Assembly: GCF_003385895.1 (NCBI RefSeq)
Contig: NZ_QRDQ01000009.1
Span: 124,001-188,000 of the forward strand
DNA from: Flavobacterium cutihirudinis
GTDB lineage: Bacteria > Bacteroidota > Bacteroidia > Flavobacteriales > Flavobacteriaceae
Direction of reading: 5' to 3'
DNA length: 64,000 nt
Shown piece after piece: positions 42,925-52,019 of this stretch. The translations under genes and the position numbers were made by a program. Every line of letters starts with the position of its first letter. The first letter of the stretch is position 1. The notes beneath the pieces were generated by a model. The model was given only the letters and a program-made list of their open reading frames with translations, was not told the origin of the DNA and searched no databases.

Positions 42925-43257
42925 TTAAAACCCCAGATCTCTTTCAATTTCTTCCATCTCGATAATATCGTGTGCTTCCAAAAGAGAAGGAACTACAACT
43001 AATTTATCTGAAATAGCGTTAAAATCAAGATCAGAAGCCACAATTACAAATGATTTTTTTGCTTTTTTCTGTTGTTTTGAAAGTGCTAAAAAAAGTTTCA
43101 AATCATTCTCAGTCAAAGCAGTATCCAATGAAAGATCGATTATAATATTATGTTTTTCAAAGGTTTTAATTTGTTGCGTTACTTTGTCCAAGAACGAATT
43201 TACATCTCCTTGAGTATCCTTAATCGTAACGGTATGTCCTTTTTGATCTACTTTCAT
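42925..43257 (-). CDS. Small STAS-like protein of unknown function
   Basis: The 110-residue cytoplasmic protein has alternating beta strands and helices: VTIKDTQGDVNSFLDKV, IIIDLSLDTALTENDLKLFLAL, KKSFVIVASDLDFNAI, VVPSLLEAHDIIEMEEIERD (in-line pieces). This is the layout of a STAS/anti-anti-sigma fold, but the conserved phospho-Ser is not obvious, so regulation by phosphorylation is not supported. From memory, relatives are sometimes labelled 'ribonuclease Z' because of the neighbouring gene; it has no metal motif and that name should not be used. Probably co-transcribed with rnz. Confidence 0.65.
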   Translation of the reverse strand: MKVDQKGHTVTIKDTQGDVNSFLDKVTQQIKTFEKHNIIIDLSLDTALTENDLKLFLALSKQQKKAKKSFVIVASDLDFNAISDKLVVVPSLLEAHDIIEMEEIERDLGF

Positions 43258-43334
43258 TTTATAATTTATGGGACTTATATTTTATGAAGCTAATGTACGA
43301 AGTTTTTTTGTTATTTGTTTCAAGTTTCAAGTTT

Positions 43335-43436
43335 GTCAGGCTGAGCGTCCCGAGAATTCAGGAGAAGCCCACGTTTGCAAAGCAAGTTCTGTTTATAAAA
43401 GCACTTCTCCCGAATTCTCGGGACGCTCAGTGCGAC
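43335..43436. repeat. Intergenic inverted repeat with 'CTGAGCGTCCCGAGAATTC' arms
   Basis: A perfect 19-bp inverted repeat (43341-43359 with 43412-43430) is extended by GGAGAAG/CTTCTCC and GTC/GAC. The arms are GC-rich compared with the flanks. No protein is supported in this region; small frames inside are made of repeat sequence. Confidence 0.8.
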
Positions 43437-43484
43437 ACTCATTTCAAAACTGAAAATTGCGACCGCGACTGAAAACTTAAAAAA

Positions 43485-44414
43485 CTATTGCTGAATCTTA
43501 GACGCCAATAAATAAATAACGGCCATTCTAATCGCAACTCCATTCTCCACCTGATTTAAAATCACAGAATGATCAGAATCAGCCACTTCAGAAGTAATCT
43601 CTACTCCTCTATTGATTGGTCCCGGGTGCATGATTACGATTTCTTTTCCAAGAGAATCCAAAAGCGGTTTATCGACTCCGTATTGTTGTGCGTACTCGCG
43701 CGTTGACGGGAAGAAATTCACATCCATACGTTCGTTTTGTACACGAAGCATATTCGCAACGTCACACCATTCTAATGCTTTTCTTAAATTTGGTTCAACC
43801 GTAACACCAAGTGATTCAATATATCTCGGAATCAATGTTTTTGGTCCGCAAACTTTAACTTCAGCGCCTTGCATCTGCAAAGCATATATGTTGGATAAGG
43901 CAACTCTCGAATGCAGAATATCACCTACAATAACTACTTTTTTTCCGGCAACGTCTCCCAGTTTTTCTCTGATCGAATAACTATCTAATAAAGCCTGAGT
44001 TGGGTGTTCGTGTGCTCCGTCTCCAGCGTTTACGATGCTTGCTTTGACATTTTTAGATAAAAAATAAGCCGCTCCAGGATTGGAGTGGCGCATTACAACC
44101 ATATCCACTTTCATCGAAAGGATATTGTTTACGGTATCAATAAGCGTCTCTCCTTTTTTAACTGATGACTGAGCTGCAGAAAAACTGATAACATCAGCAG
44201 ATAAACGTTTCTGTGCTAATTCGAAAGAGAGTTTGGTTCTGGTACTGTTTTCGAAGAAAATGTTGGCAATGGTAATATCTCGTAATGAAGGAACTTTTTT
44301 AATTGGTCGGTTAATGACTTCTTTAAAATGATCTGCCGTTTCAAAAATCAGGTTGATATCATTCTCGTTGATATATTTTATTCCTAATAAATGATTTACG
44401 CTTAATTCTTTCAT
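43485..44414 (-). CDS. pyrB: Aspartate carbamoyltransferase catalytic subunit
   Basis: PyrB joins carbamoyl phosphate and aspartate in the second step of pyrimidine synthesis. The 309-residue protein has the carbamoyl-phosphate loop FENSTRT (54-60), MRHSNPG, DGAHEHPTQALLD and the C-terminal HPGPINRGVE, all catalytic residues being present. No regulatory subunit pyrI is nearby. pyrR lies upstream on the same strand, 106 bases away across a palindromic spacer, so a pyrR-pyrB unit is likely. Feedback through PyrR is plausible, but no PyrR-binding stem-loop or attenuator with a T tract was found. Confidence 0.96.
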   Translation of the reverse strand: MKELSVNHLLGIKYINENDINLIFETADHFKEVINRPIKKVPSLRDITIANIFFENSTRTKLSFELAQKRLSADVISFSAAQSSVKKGETLIDTVNNILSMKVDMVVMRHSNPGAAYFLSKNVKASIVNAGDGAHEHPTQALLDSYSIREKLGDVAGKKVVIVGDILHSRVALSNIYALQMQGAEVKVCGPKTLIPRYIESLGVTVEPNLRKALEWCDVANMLRVQNERMDVNFFPSTREYAQQYGVDKPLLDSLGKEIVIMHPGPINRGVEITSEVADSDHSVILNQVENGVAIRMAVIYLLASKIQQ

Positions 44415-44433
44415 TTTTATTGTTTATTTGTTT

Positions 44434-44520
44434 ATTCGTTGAATTGTTTAATCGTTTTTTTGTCAAATCGGTTAATCGGTTTTGCTACCGATTAAACAAT
44501 TAACCGGTTAACCGATTAAA
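44434..44520. repeat. Palindromic spacer between pyrB and pyrR
   Basis: GAATTGTTTAATCG (44434-44447) is complementary to CGATTAAACAATT in the right half (about 44487-44500), and AATCGGTTAATCGGT pairs with ACCGGTTAACCGATT. Several alternative hairpins can form. There is no strong T tract, so this is more like an mRNA processing or stabilising hairpin than a terminator. Confidence 0.5.
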
Positions 44521-45060
44521 CTAATTCGTTACTAAGTGAACAACATCTTCACCATCATTCTCTTTCCAGCTTACAATCACTTTTTCGCCATTAATAGCAT
44601 CTACCTGACGGCCTCTATAGTCAGGCTGAATTGGTAAATGACGGCTAAAACGTCTGTCAATCAAGACCAATAATTCAATTTCTGAAGGTCTTCCAAAAGA
44701 TTGAATAGCAGTTAGCGCAGAACGAATGCTTCTTCCGGTAAACAAAACATCATCGATAAAAATGACTTTTTTGTCTTCGACTATAAAATTGATTTGGGTT
44801 TTATTGGCTTCAAGCGGTTTTTCAGTACGACGGAAATCATCTCTAAAAAAGGTGATATCTAGATAACCTAAAGAAATTTCAGGAACCTTGTATTCGTCTT
44901 CTAATAATTGTTTTAAACGTTCCGCTAAAAAAACGCCTCTTGGCTGAATTCCAACTAAAATTGTATTAGAGAAATCAAGATGTTTTTCGATTAACTGACA
45001 AGCCAAACGATGGAGTATGATAGTAACTTCTTTAGAATTAAGTAATACTTTTTGACTCAT
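44521..45060 (-). CDS. pyrR: PyrR: pyrimidine regulatory protein / uracil phosphoribosyltransferase
   Basis: PyrR in Firmicutes binds UMP and pyr mRNA to cause attenuation and has weak UPRTase activity. I chose the ATG at 45060 (179 residues), with SQKVLLNSKEVTIIL as start, because a -7 box overlaps any longer version. The PRPP-binding loop is VIFIDDVLFTGRSIRSAL and the dimer/RNA-face region has IQPRGVFLAERL and LVLIDRRFSRHLPIQPDYRGR (in parts here). Length is normal. Its RNA target in Bacteroidota is not established. Confidence 0.92.
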   Translation of the reverse strand: MSQKVLLNSKEVTIILHRLACQLIEKHLDFSNTILVGIQPRGVFLAERLKQLLEDEYKVPEISLGYLDITFFRDDFRRTEKPLEANKTQINFIVEDKKVIFIDDVLFTGRSIRSALTAIQSFGRPSEIELLVLIDRRFSRHLPIQPDYRGRQVDAINGEKVIVSWKENDGEDVVHLVTN

Positions 45061-45084
45061 AAGTAATTGTAATGTTTGGTTGGG

Positions 45085-45092
45085 CAAATATA
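45085..45092 (-). promoter_or_regulatory. -7 box of pyrR
   Basis: TATATTTG on the minus strand is a perfect TAnnTTTG, 24 bases before the ATG at 45060. It fixes the start of pyrR because the next in-frame start at 45087 would lie inside the box. Confidence 0.5.
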
Positions 45093-45261
45093 CGGAATAT
45101 GAATTTATTTGTTGAGGTGTTGAGTGGGGAAATATTTTTTTTTAGTTTGGCAAAGAAATTTTGAAGTTGGGAAGTGATTTTTTTGACACCTTCTTACATT
45201 TAATATTTTAAGCCAATAAAATCATATTTTAGCAATTCCAAAAAATCAATATTTTTCAAAT

Positions 45262-45930
45262 ATGATCAATCGAAATCATTTAAAAGAATTTATAGAAACC
45301 AATAAAGAAGAAATCCTCATTGACTATAGGGATAAACTTTACAACAATTTACAAGAACTTATAAAAAAAGAAGAAAAACAAACACTGATTTTATTGATAT
45401 TAGTTACTCTTTATTTCTTTGTAGATTACAAATCGTTATCCAATATTTCTCTAGGCATACTTACAATAACAAACCCAGAAAATTTAGTTATTCAACTAAT
45501 ACCAATACTTTTTTGTACATTATTATTCAATCTTTTTCGCATGGGAAGAGATAGACAAGATTTACATGAAAGTTTAAAACAAATTACCTCAAAATTAACA
45601 AGTAATCTAATTAATTCTGAATTAAAAGATGAACTATTAAACAACACTCTTTATAGATTATATCTTCCAAATTCAATTGGAAACTTTGCCTCTTCAATTA
45701 CAGCTAGACAACCGATTATACTAACTTTTATTGGTTTTATATTATTGTTACCATTCTTCATAATAGGATTAGTCCCATTTTTCATAATTTTTTTAATGTT
45801 ATCTAATTTGTGGCAAACACAAATTGAATCTACACCAGGAATAATTTCTTTTTCGATATCACTTTGGGTCTCGATTTCAATTATTTTTTTCTTTTTTATT
45901 CCTCAACAAGAAAACAATTTAAGTGTTTAA
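45262..45930 (+). CDS. Unknown four-helix membrane protein
   Basis: The 222-residue protein has a charged N-terminal helix (FIETNKEEILIDYRDKLYNNLQELIKKEEK, about 6-37, here shown as DYRDKLYNNLQELIKKEE). Hydrophobic segments follow near 39-56 (LILLILVTLYFFV), 77-93 (LIPILFCTLLFNLF), 152-180 (LTFIGFILLLPFFIIGLV...) and 194-215 (ISFSISLWVSISIIFFFF). Between helices 2 and 3 is a cytoplasmic-looking helical part rich in Lys and Asn. No family is recognised. Higher AT content and more Ile/Asn than neighbours suggest a less conserved or recently acquired gene. The methyltransferase gene follows 73 bases later. Confidence 0.6.
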   Translation: MINRNHLKEFIETNKEEILIDYRDKLYNNLQELIKKEEKQTLILLILVTLYFFVDYKSLSNISLGILTITNPENLVIQLIPILFCTLLFNLFRMGRDRQDLHESLKQITSKLTSNLINSELKDELLNNTLYRLYLPNSIGNFASSITARQPIILTFIGFILLLPFFIIGLVPFFIIFLMLSNLWQTQIESTPGIISFSISLWVSISIIFFFFIPQQENNLSV

Positions 45931-46003
45931 AAATAAGAAAACTATAAACTAATTTAAGAATTTAATCCGATCTAATAATATTTGATTATTCAATTAAAAA
46001 TCA

Positions 46004-46660
46004 ATGGATAAATACAAAGAAACTTTCGAAACCTGGAATAAAATCGCCAATCTCTATGAAGATAAGTTTATGAATTTAAGCTTATATAATGAGACATACG
46101 ACTTCTTTTGCAACATTCTAAAACAGGAACAAATAAACATTTTTGAAATTGGCAGTGGACCAGGAAATATTACAAAATATTTACTATCCAAAAAGCCAAA
46201 TCTAAAAATTACCGGCATTGACATTGCTCCAAAAATGATTGAATTGGCGAAAGCAAACAATCCTTCTGCCAACTTTGAAGTAATGGATACAAGAGAACTT
46301 AGTTCCTTAAATCAAAAATTTGATGCCATTATGTGCGGCTTTTGTTTGCCTTATTTATCCGAAGAAGATTGTTCTAAACTAATAAATGACTCTACAAAAA
46401 TACTTTTAAATAACGGGATTTTATATTTAAGTTTTGTTGCCGGAAATCCTTCTCAATCTGGTTTTATTTCGGGAAGTACCGGCGATCGCACCTATTTTTA
46501 TTATCATACTGAAGAAGACATACGCAATCAACTTTCTCAAAATAATTTTGACATCATTAAATTATTCGAAATAAATTATCCAAAAAGAGAAGATATAGAA
46601 ATTCATAGTATAATAATTGCGAAGAAAATAGAACAATCAATTCAAAAACCGATTATATAA
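46004..46660 (+). CDS. Class I SAM-dependent methyltransferase, substrate unknown
   Basis: The 218-residue cytoplasmic protein has motif I FEIGSGPGNITKYLL (about 46-60), a SAM-ribose acidic residue in ITGIDIAPKMIE, motif II/III ANFEVMDTREL, and FDAIMCGFCLPYL. This is the Methyltransf_25/11 type. It may be co-transcribed with the preceding membrane protein gene, 73 bases upstream, but nothing in that protein indicates a common pathway. It is convergent with the GH27 gene. Confidence 0.75.
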   Translation: MDKYKETFETWNKIANLYEDKFMNLSLYNETYDFFCNILKQEQINIFEIGSGPGNITKYLLSKKPNLKITGIDIAPKMIELAKANNPSANFEVMDTRELSSLNQKFDAIMCGFCLPYLSEEDCSKLINDSTKILLNNGILYLSFVAGNPSQSGFISGSTGDRTYFYYHTEEDIRNQLSQNNFDIIKLFEINYPKREDIEIHSIIIAKKIEQSIQKPII

Positions 46661-46698
46661 CCCCATTCTGCAAGTTCTCTTTTTTTAATAAAAATATC

Positions 46699-47886
46699 TT
46701 ATTCAGTACGCAAAACTACTATACCATGCTTGGGTATAGTAAAACTTACCTTCTTTCCTATCGCTCCTATTTTTTTACCTGACCATAAATCACGAATCTT
46801 CACTGATTTTTCGAGATTTACTAAATCTGATTTTAAAACAAAATTGTTTGCTTCTTCGCCGCGGTTCAAAATAGCAATTGCTTTTCCATCTTTACCTTTT
46901 TCTCCCAGCAATTTTTCCCAAACTTCAATATTTCCTTCTTTAAATATTCGTCTCGCCTGATAAAATCCTTTATCTTGGTTTAAAGCAATTACTTCTTTAT
47001 TGATAAGAATACCAACAGTCTCTTTTGACATACTTCTTAAATCATTTCCTGCCAAAAGAGGAGAATTCAACATACACCACATCGAAAAATGACTTTTATC
47101 TTCTTCATAACTCATGCCTCTGCCAACCTGTAACATATCCATATCGTTGTAATGCCCAGGGGATGAATATTTATACAAATCAACATTCAAATCAATAATC
47201 TTGAGGATAGAAGAAAATTTATCATCAATGTCATACGATATTCTCCAAGAATTTGCTTTATCGATTGCCCATTGTCCCGGAAATTTCCATCGACACACAT
47301 TAAAAACTATGGCTTCATTTTTTGCTTTTACTGTTTTTAAAATTTTTAGATATTCTGTTTTTTCATCCAAATTCATTTGCTCTCCGCCACACCAGTCCAC
47401 TTTTAAAAAATCGCAGCCCCAGTCGTCAAAAAAAGTTTTACTATCCGCATCAAGATATCCGTACATACCAACACCAATGCCTTTTTTATCATTGTCATAA
47501 ATAGATCCACAAGTATTTCTTCCTGCATCGCTGTATATTCCAGCTTTAAGTTTTTTGCTGTGAATGTAATCAACCAAAGTCTTCATTCCAGAAGGAAACT
47601 TTTGCGTATCAACAAAAAGATTACCTATTGAATCTCTTCCTCCAAAATAACCATCGTCTATATTTACATATCTATAACCGGCATCGTATAACCCAGAAGC
47701 AACCATAGCATCCGCCTGTTCCCGAATCATTTTTTCATCAATATGCACTCTAAAATTATTCCAGCTGCTCCAACCCATTATTGGCGGTTTAGCTTCCTGA
47801 GCAAAAAGAAAACCATTTATAAAAAAGACTACGATTAACGTGTTTATCGTTTTTCTTGAGATGGACATCAGCTTGTATAGTTTCAT
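46699..47886 (-). CDS. Secreted alpha-galactosidase-type glycoside hydrolase, family GH27
   Basis: I chose the ATG at 47886 (395 residues), which leads into a signal peptide with core NTLIVVFFINGFLFAQ; one further upstream ATG would place 18 residues before it. The TIM-barrel start PIMGWSSWNNFRVHIDE, VNIDDGYFGGRD, nucleophile region FLKVDWCGG (about 163), acid/base region ISYDIDDKF (about 219) and MDMLQVGRGMSYEEDKSHF are GH27 signatures. A beta-sandwich end with AILNRGEEA and IRDLWSGKKIG follows. Likely substrates are alpha-galactosides. There is no SusC/D pair beside it, so it stands as an isolated secreted hydrolase. Confidence 0.9.
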   Translation of the reverse strand: MKLYKLMSISRKTINTLIVVFFINGFLFAQEAKPPIMGWSSWNNFRVHIDEKMIREQADAMVASGLYDAGYRYVNIDDGYFGGRDSIGNLFVDTQKFPSGMKTLVDYIHSKKLKAGIYSDAGRNTCGSIYDNDKKGIGVGMYGYLDADSKTFFDDWGCDFLKVDWCGGEQMNLDEKTEYLKILKTVKAKNEAIVFNVCRWKFPGQWAIDKANSWRISYDIDDKFSSILKIIDLNVDLYKYSSPGHYNDMDMLQVGRGMSYEEDKSHFSMWCMLNSPLLAGNDLRSMSKETVGILINKEVIALNQDKGFYQARRIFKEGNIEVWEKLLGEKGKDGKAIAILNRGEEANNFVLKSDLVNLEKSVKIRDLWSGKKIGAIGKKVSFTIPKHGIVVLRTE

Positions 47887-48073
47887 GCTTGTTGTGATAT
47901 AAATAAAATTGAATAACTTTTTAAAAATAATATATTTCAATTTAATAAAATAAAAAAGGTTGGGAATAAAAATAGTATTATGAGTTTTTTGCCTTTCATT
48001 CGTGAATCAAAACATTTTATACTCTGCTAAAAATGATAAATAAATATAGTTTTGGTTTTAAAATTAAAGTGAT

Positions 48074-48160
48074 AAATCCTAAAACATTTCCCTAAAAATT
48101 CTATAACACATTTCTCTGATTTTTAAAGTAATTTTAAATGGAATTTAAAAGCTCAAAATT
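48074..48160 (+). promoter_or_regulatory. Promoter/leader copy 1, paired with 48785-48870
   Basis: This 87-bp block ends at the RibD-like ATG. It is about 87% identical over its whole length to the block before the 57-residue lipoprotein gene. The core CCTAAAACATTTCCC and AAAAATTCTATAACACATTT is almost invariant. Such conservation upstream of two unrelated genes suggests a common control element. Confidence 0.6.
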
Positions 48161-48754
48161 ATGAGAAGGATAATTGTCATAACCATGATTACCATCGATG
48201 GTGTAATGCAAGCACCTGGTGGTCCTGAAGAAGATACTTCTGGTGGTTTTGAATATGGAGGCTGGGTAGCGCCGTTTGGAGATGAAGAATATGGAAATGT
48301 TATGCAGGAACAAATGAAGCCCGCCGATATTCTTTTAGGCAGAAAAACATTTGACATTTTTGAAGACTATTGGCCCAAACATGCTGATGGCTGGCCTGGA
48401 ATTAATGAAGTTACAAAATACGTCTTGTCTTCAACCAAAACAACCTCTGATTGGGAAAATTCGGAATTCCTTTCATCTGTAGACGATATTAAAAAACTTA
48501 AAAATTTAGAAGGCGGAGACATTAAAGTTTGGGGAAGCGCCACACTTGTCCAGCTTTTACTTGAGCATGATTTAGTTGATGAACTTGCCCTCTTAATTTA
48601 CCCGATTATTCTTGGCAAAGGCAAAAAACTATTTAAGGATAGTGCAACTCCTACAGGATTTACATTAACAGAAAGTACAGTTACGCCAAATGGGGTAATT
48701 GCTGTAAACTATAAAAAAGCGGGGAACGTTAAAACGGGAACTGTCGGAGAATAA
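48161..48754 (+). CDS. Dihydrofolate reductase-like (RibD C-terminal) family protein
   Basis: The 197-residue protein has the RibD_C fold: strand 1 IIVITMITIDGVMQAPGG (about 4-21), GGWVAPFGDEEYG, DILLGRKTFDIFEDYWP (NADPH loop), KYVLSSTKTTSDWEN, IKVWGSATLVQLLLEHDLVDEL and YPIILGKGKKLF. In this family, members such as YyaP are uncharacterised reductases and not DHFR or riboflavin enzymes. It is cytoplasmic and about 110 bases precede the small lipoprotein gene, which has a copy of the same leader. Confidence 0.85.
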   Translation: MRRIIVITMITIDGVMQAPGGPEEDTSGGFEYGGWVAPFGDEEYGNVMQEQMKPADILLGRKTFDIFEDYWPKHADGWPGINEVTKYVLSSTKTTSDWENSEFLSSVDDIKKLKNLEGGDIKVWGSATLVQLLLEHDLVDELALLIYPIILGKGKKLFKDSATPTGFTLTESTVTPNGVIAVNYKKAGNVKTGTVGE

Positions 48755-48784
48755 AAAATGATTTTTATTATAAAGCTGAACTCC

Positions 48785-48870
48785 AAATCCTAAAACATTT
48801 CCCAAAAATTCTATAACACATTTCGCTGATTCCTGAAGTAATTTTAATATGAATTTAAAAACTCAGAATC
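48785..48870 (+). promoter_or_regulatory. Promoter/leader copy 2, paired with 48074-48160
   Basis: This 86-bp block ends at the ATG of the small lipoprotein gene. It differs from copy 1 by one deleted base and about ten substitutions, mostly close to the start codon. The first 45 bases are nearly unchanged, as expected for a promoter or operator. Confidence 0.6.
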
Positions 48871-49044
48871 ATGCAAAATAAAATACTAAAATTGTTAATG
48901 GTATTTGTAATACTGTTTTCATTTACAAGCTGCGAAGTTATTGGAGACATTTTTAAAGCCGGAATGGGATTCGGAATATTTATCGTAATCTTTATTATTG
49001 CGATTGTTATCTGGATTTTCGCTAAAGTTTTTGGTAGCAAATAA
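48871..49044 (+). CDS. 57-residue lipoprotein with one membrane helix
   Basis: The short frame encodes a lipoprotein signal peptide (KLLMVFVILFSFTSC, Cys21) followed by EVIGDIFKAGMGFGIF and one strong helix (IFIVIFIIAIVIWIFAKVF, about 37-55), ending GSK. The ATG follows a full copy of the duplicated leader and the stop is followed at once by a strong terminator, so it is a real gene. From memory, similar mini-proteins in Flavobacterium are misnamed phosphatidate cytidylyltransferase; nothing of that enzyme is present. Function unknown, perhaps envelope stress. Confidence 0.8.
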   Translation: MQNKILKLLMVFVILFSFTSCEVIGDIFKAGMGFGIFIVIFIIAIVIWIFAKVFGSK

Positions 49045-49050
49045 GACATA

Positions 49051-49089
49051 AAAAAATCCCCGTTATTTTCATAGCGGGGATTTTTTTTT
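49051..49089 (+). terminator. Terminator of the small lipoprotein gene
   Basis: A GC-rich stem AAAAAATCCCCG / CGGGGATTTTTT extended by TAT/ATA across one mismatch, with a 4-nt loop and a T tract. Strong intrinsic terminator. Confidence 0.9.
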
Positions 49090-49148
49090 GCCACTAACTA
49101 CACAAATTAGCACAAATATAATTCGTGGAAATTGGTGCAATTCGTGGC
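49090..49148. repeat. 'GCCAC...GTGGC' intergenic repeat
   Basis: GCCACTAACTACACAAATTAG and the inverted word CAATTCGTGGC enclose TTCGTGGAAATTGGTGC. The wording (GCCAC, ACAAATT, TTCGTGG) resembles other degenerate palindromic spacers in the window. It lies between two terminators. Confidence 0.45.
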
Positions 49149-49164
49149 TATTTTTTTTTAATAC

Positions 49165-49208
49165 AAAAAAATCCCAAACTCCAATCTAATTTGGAATTTG
49201 GGATTTTT
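49165..49208 (-). terminator. Terminator of the ABC-F gene
   Basis: On the minus strand a stem of about 17 bp with one mismatch (AAAAATCCCAAATTCCAA against its partner) is followed by a run of seven T, 20 bases after the ABC-F stop. Confidence 0.8.
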
Positions 49209-49227
49209 AATATTGTGGTTTTAAAGA

Positions 49228-50970
<1,743 letters not shown>

Positions 50971-51002
50971 TTTATTTTTATATAGATGATTATACGTAAT
51001 CT

Positions 51003-51102
51003 TGTCATTTCGACGGAGGAGAAATCTTCGCGAGTAGCTCAACAAAGCTTGCATTATTGTTACGGAGTTTCTTATGAAGATTTCTCCTCCGCCGAAATGA
51101 CA
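51003..51102. repeat. Intergenic palindromic repeat, 'TTCGACGGAGGAGAAATC' family (copy 2)
   Basis: Arms of 27 bases (51003-51029 and 51076-51102) are inverted copies with one mismatch and a 46-nt loop. The arm shares 17 of 18 core bases with the hairpin at 1204. It lies downstream of the TlpA-like gene. Confidence 0.8.
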
Positions 51103-51133
51103 AAAATGAGATTACTTTGCGAGATTAATTCAG

Positions 51134-51904
51134 CTAGAGTTTGCTTTCCTTCTCCAAAGCCATTTCAAGACTTTCGAAATTCGGCAAAACTTTCGCAATC
51201 ATTCCTTCTTTGTTTAAAATAAAATGTGTTGGAAATGAATTCAATTGCAAAGCTTCATTCATATATTCTTTCATGTCTGGAATTACAACATAAGAAAGTG
51301 GTTTTCTTGCCAGAAATGTTTTTAGCTGCTCAGGAGAATCTTCGGCTAAACTTATAAAAAGAATATCTTTTCGATCTTTGTATTCTTCTACTAATTTATT
51401 CACTTGTGGAAATTCTCTAATACAAGGCGTGCAGTGAATGTACCAACATTTTATTACAATTATTTTCCCTTTCATGGATTCGTTGGTAACCAAATTTCCG
51501 CTTAAATCTTTAAATGAAAATTTTGGAAAAGCCGTCCCTTCCATTTTGTAGTTTTTATAAGCATCAAAACCTATTTGATTAATGGTTGCTTTGATACTTG
51601 AATCTGTTTTTGGCTGAATTGCAAATAGCTTATAAACGAAAATATTTGCTTCTGATTTTAGTTGGATTGGAATAAAACTACCATTTGCCAATTGATTCAA
51701 AAATATTTCTTTTGAGATTTCTTTTGAAGAAGCATCAAGAGCGATAAAATCTCTTGAAAGCATTATCTTTTTATTGTAAACAGACCATTGTTCGTATGTT
51801 TTTTGAATTTGAATGGGATCCACTTCAGGATTTCCGAATTTATTTTGGCTGATAGCCGAAGTAAAAATTAAAAATATAAATACGAGCGTAAATAACTTCT
51901 TCAT
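51134..51904 (-). CDS. TlpA-like thioredoxin-fold protein
   Basis: I chose the ATG at 51904 (256 residues), which gives a signal peptide KKLFTLVFIFLIFTSAISQ. The N-terminal half (about 20-120) is unassigned. The C-terminal half is a thioredoxin/AhpC-TSA domain of the TlpA/ResA type with VIKCWYIHCTPCIREFPQVN, in which CTPC is the redox motif (about 155-158), then LFISLAEDSPEQLKTFL and FPTHFILNKEGMIAKV with the cis-Pro. Such proteins reduce or rearrange disulfides in the periplasm. The His of the usual CxxCH is replaced in context. Monocistronic, with a -7 box upstream. Confidence 0.85.
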   Translation of the reverse strand: MKKLFTLVFIFLIFTSAISQNKFGNPEVDPIQIQKTYEQWSVYNKKIMLSRDFIALDASSKEISKEIFLNQLANGSFIPIQLKSEANIFVYKLFAIQPKTDSSIKATINQIGFDAYKNYKMEGTAFPKFSFKDLSGNLVTNESMKGKIIVIKCWYIHCTPCIREFPQVNKLVEEYKDRKDILFISLAEDSPEQLKTFLARKPLSYVVIPDMKEYMNEALQLNSFPTHFILNKEGMIAKVLPNFESLEMALEKESKL

Positions 51905-51927
51905 GAAACAATGCAATAATTTAGCTT

Positions 51928-51935
51928 CAAAATTA
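51928..51935 (-). promoter_or_regulatory. -7 box of the TlpA-like gene
   Basis: TAATTTTG on the minus strand is a perfect TAnnTTTG, 23 bases before the ATG at 51904; a TTG is present but at 13 nt, too close for a standard promoter. Confidence 0.4.
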
Positions 51936-52019
51936 CTTAAAAATCCGGCAATTATATTAGTATTTTTGAATACAATATCACTAGCCCTATTTCGTTTTCA
52001 TTTATAAAATCATTTTAAA

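Noticed and set aside
42925..43257. Naming the 110-residue protein ribonuclease Z
   Set aside because: No metallo-beta-lactamase motif is present; the true rnz is the adjacent gene.
43268..43472. Two short + strand open frames before pyrB
   Set aside because: They consist of the inverted repeat at 43335-43436 and would be repeat translations.
44415..45261. PyrR-dependent attenuator for pyrB or pyrR
   Set aside because: Hairpins in the pyrB-pyrR spacer lack a terminator T tract and the known PyrR-binding loop; I could not support an attenuator.
48871..49044. Naming the 57-residue lipoprotein phosphatidate cytidylyltransferase
   Set aside because: It has one membrane helix and none of the enzyme's motifs.
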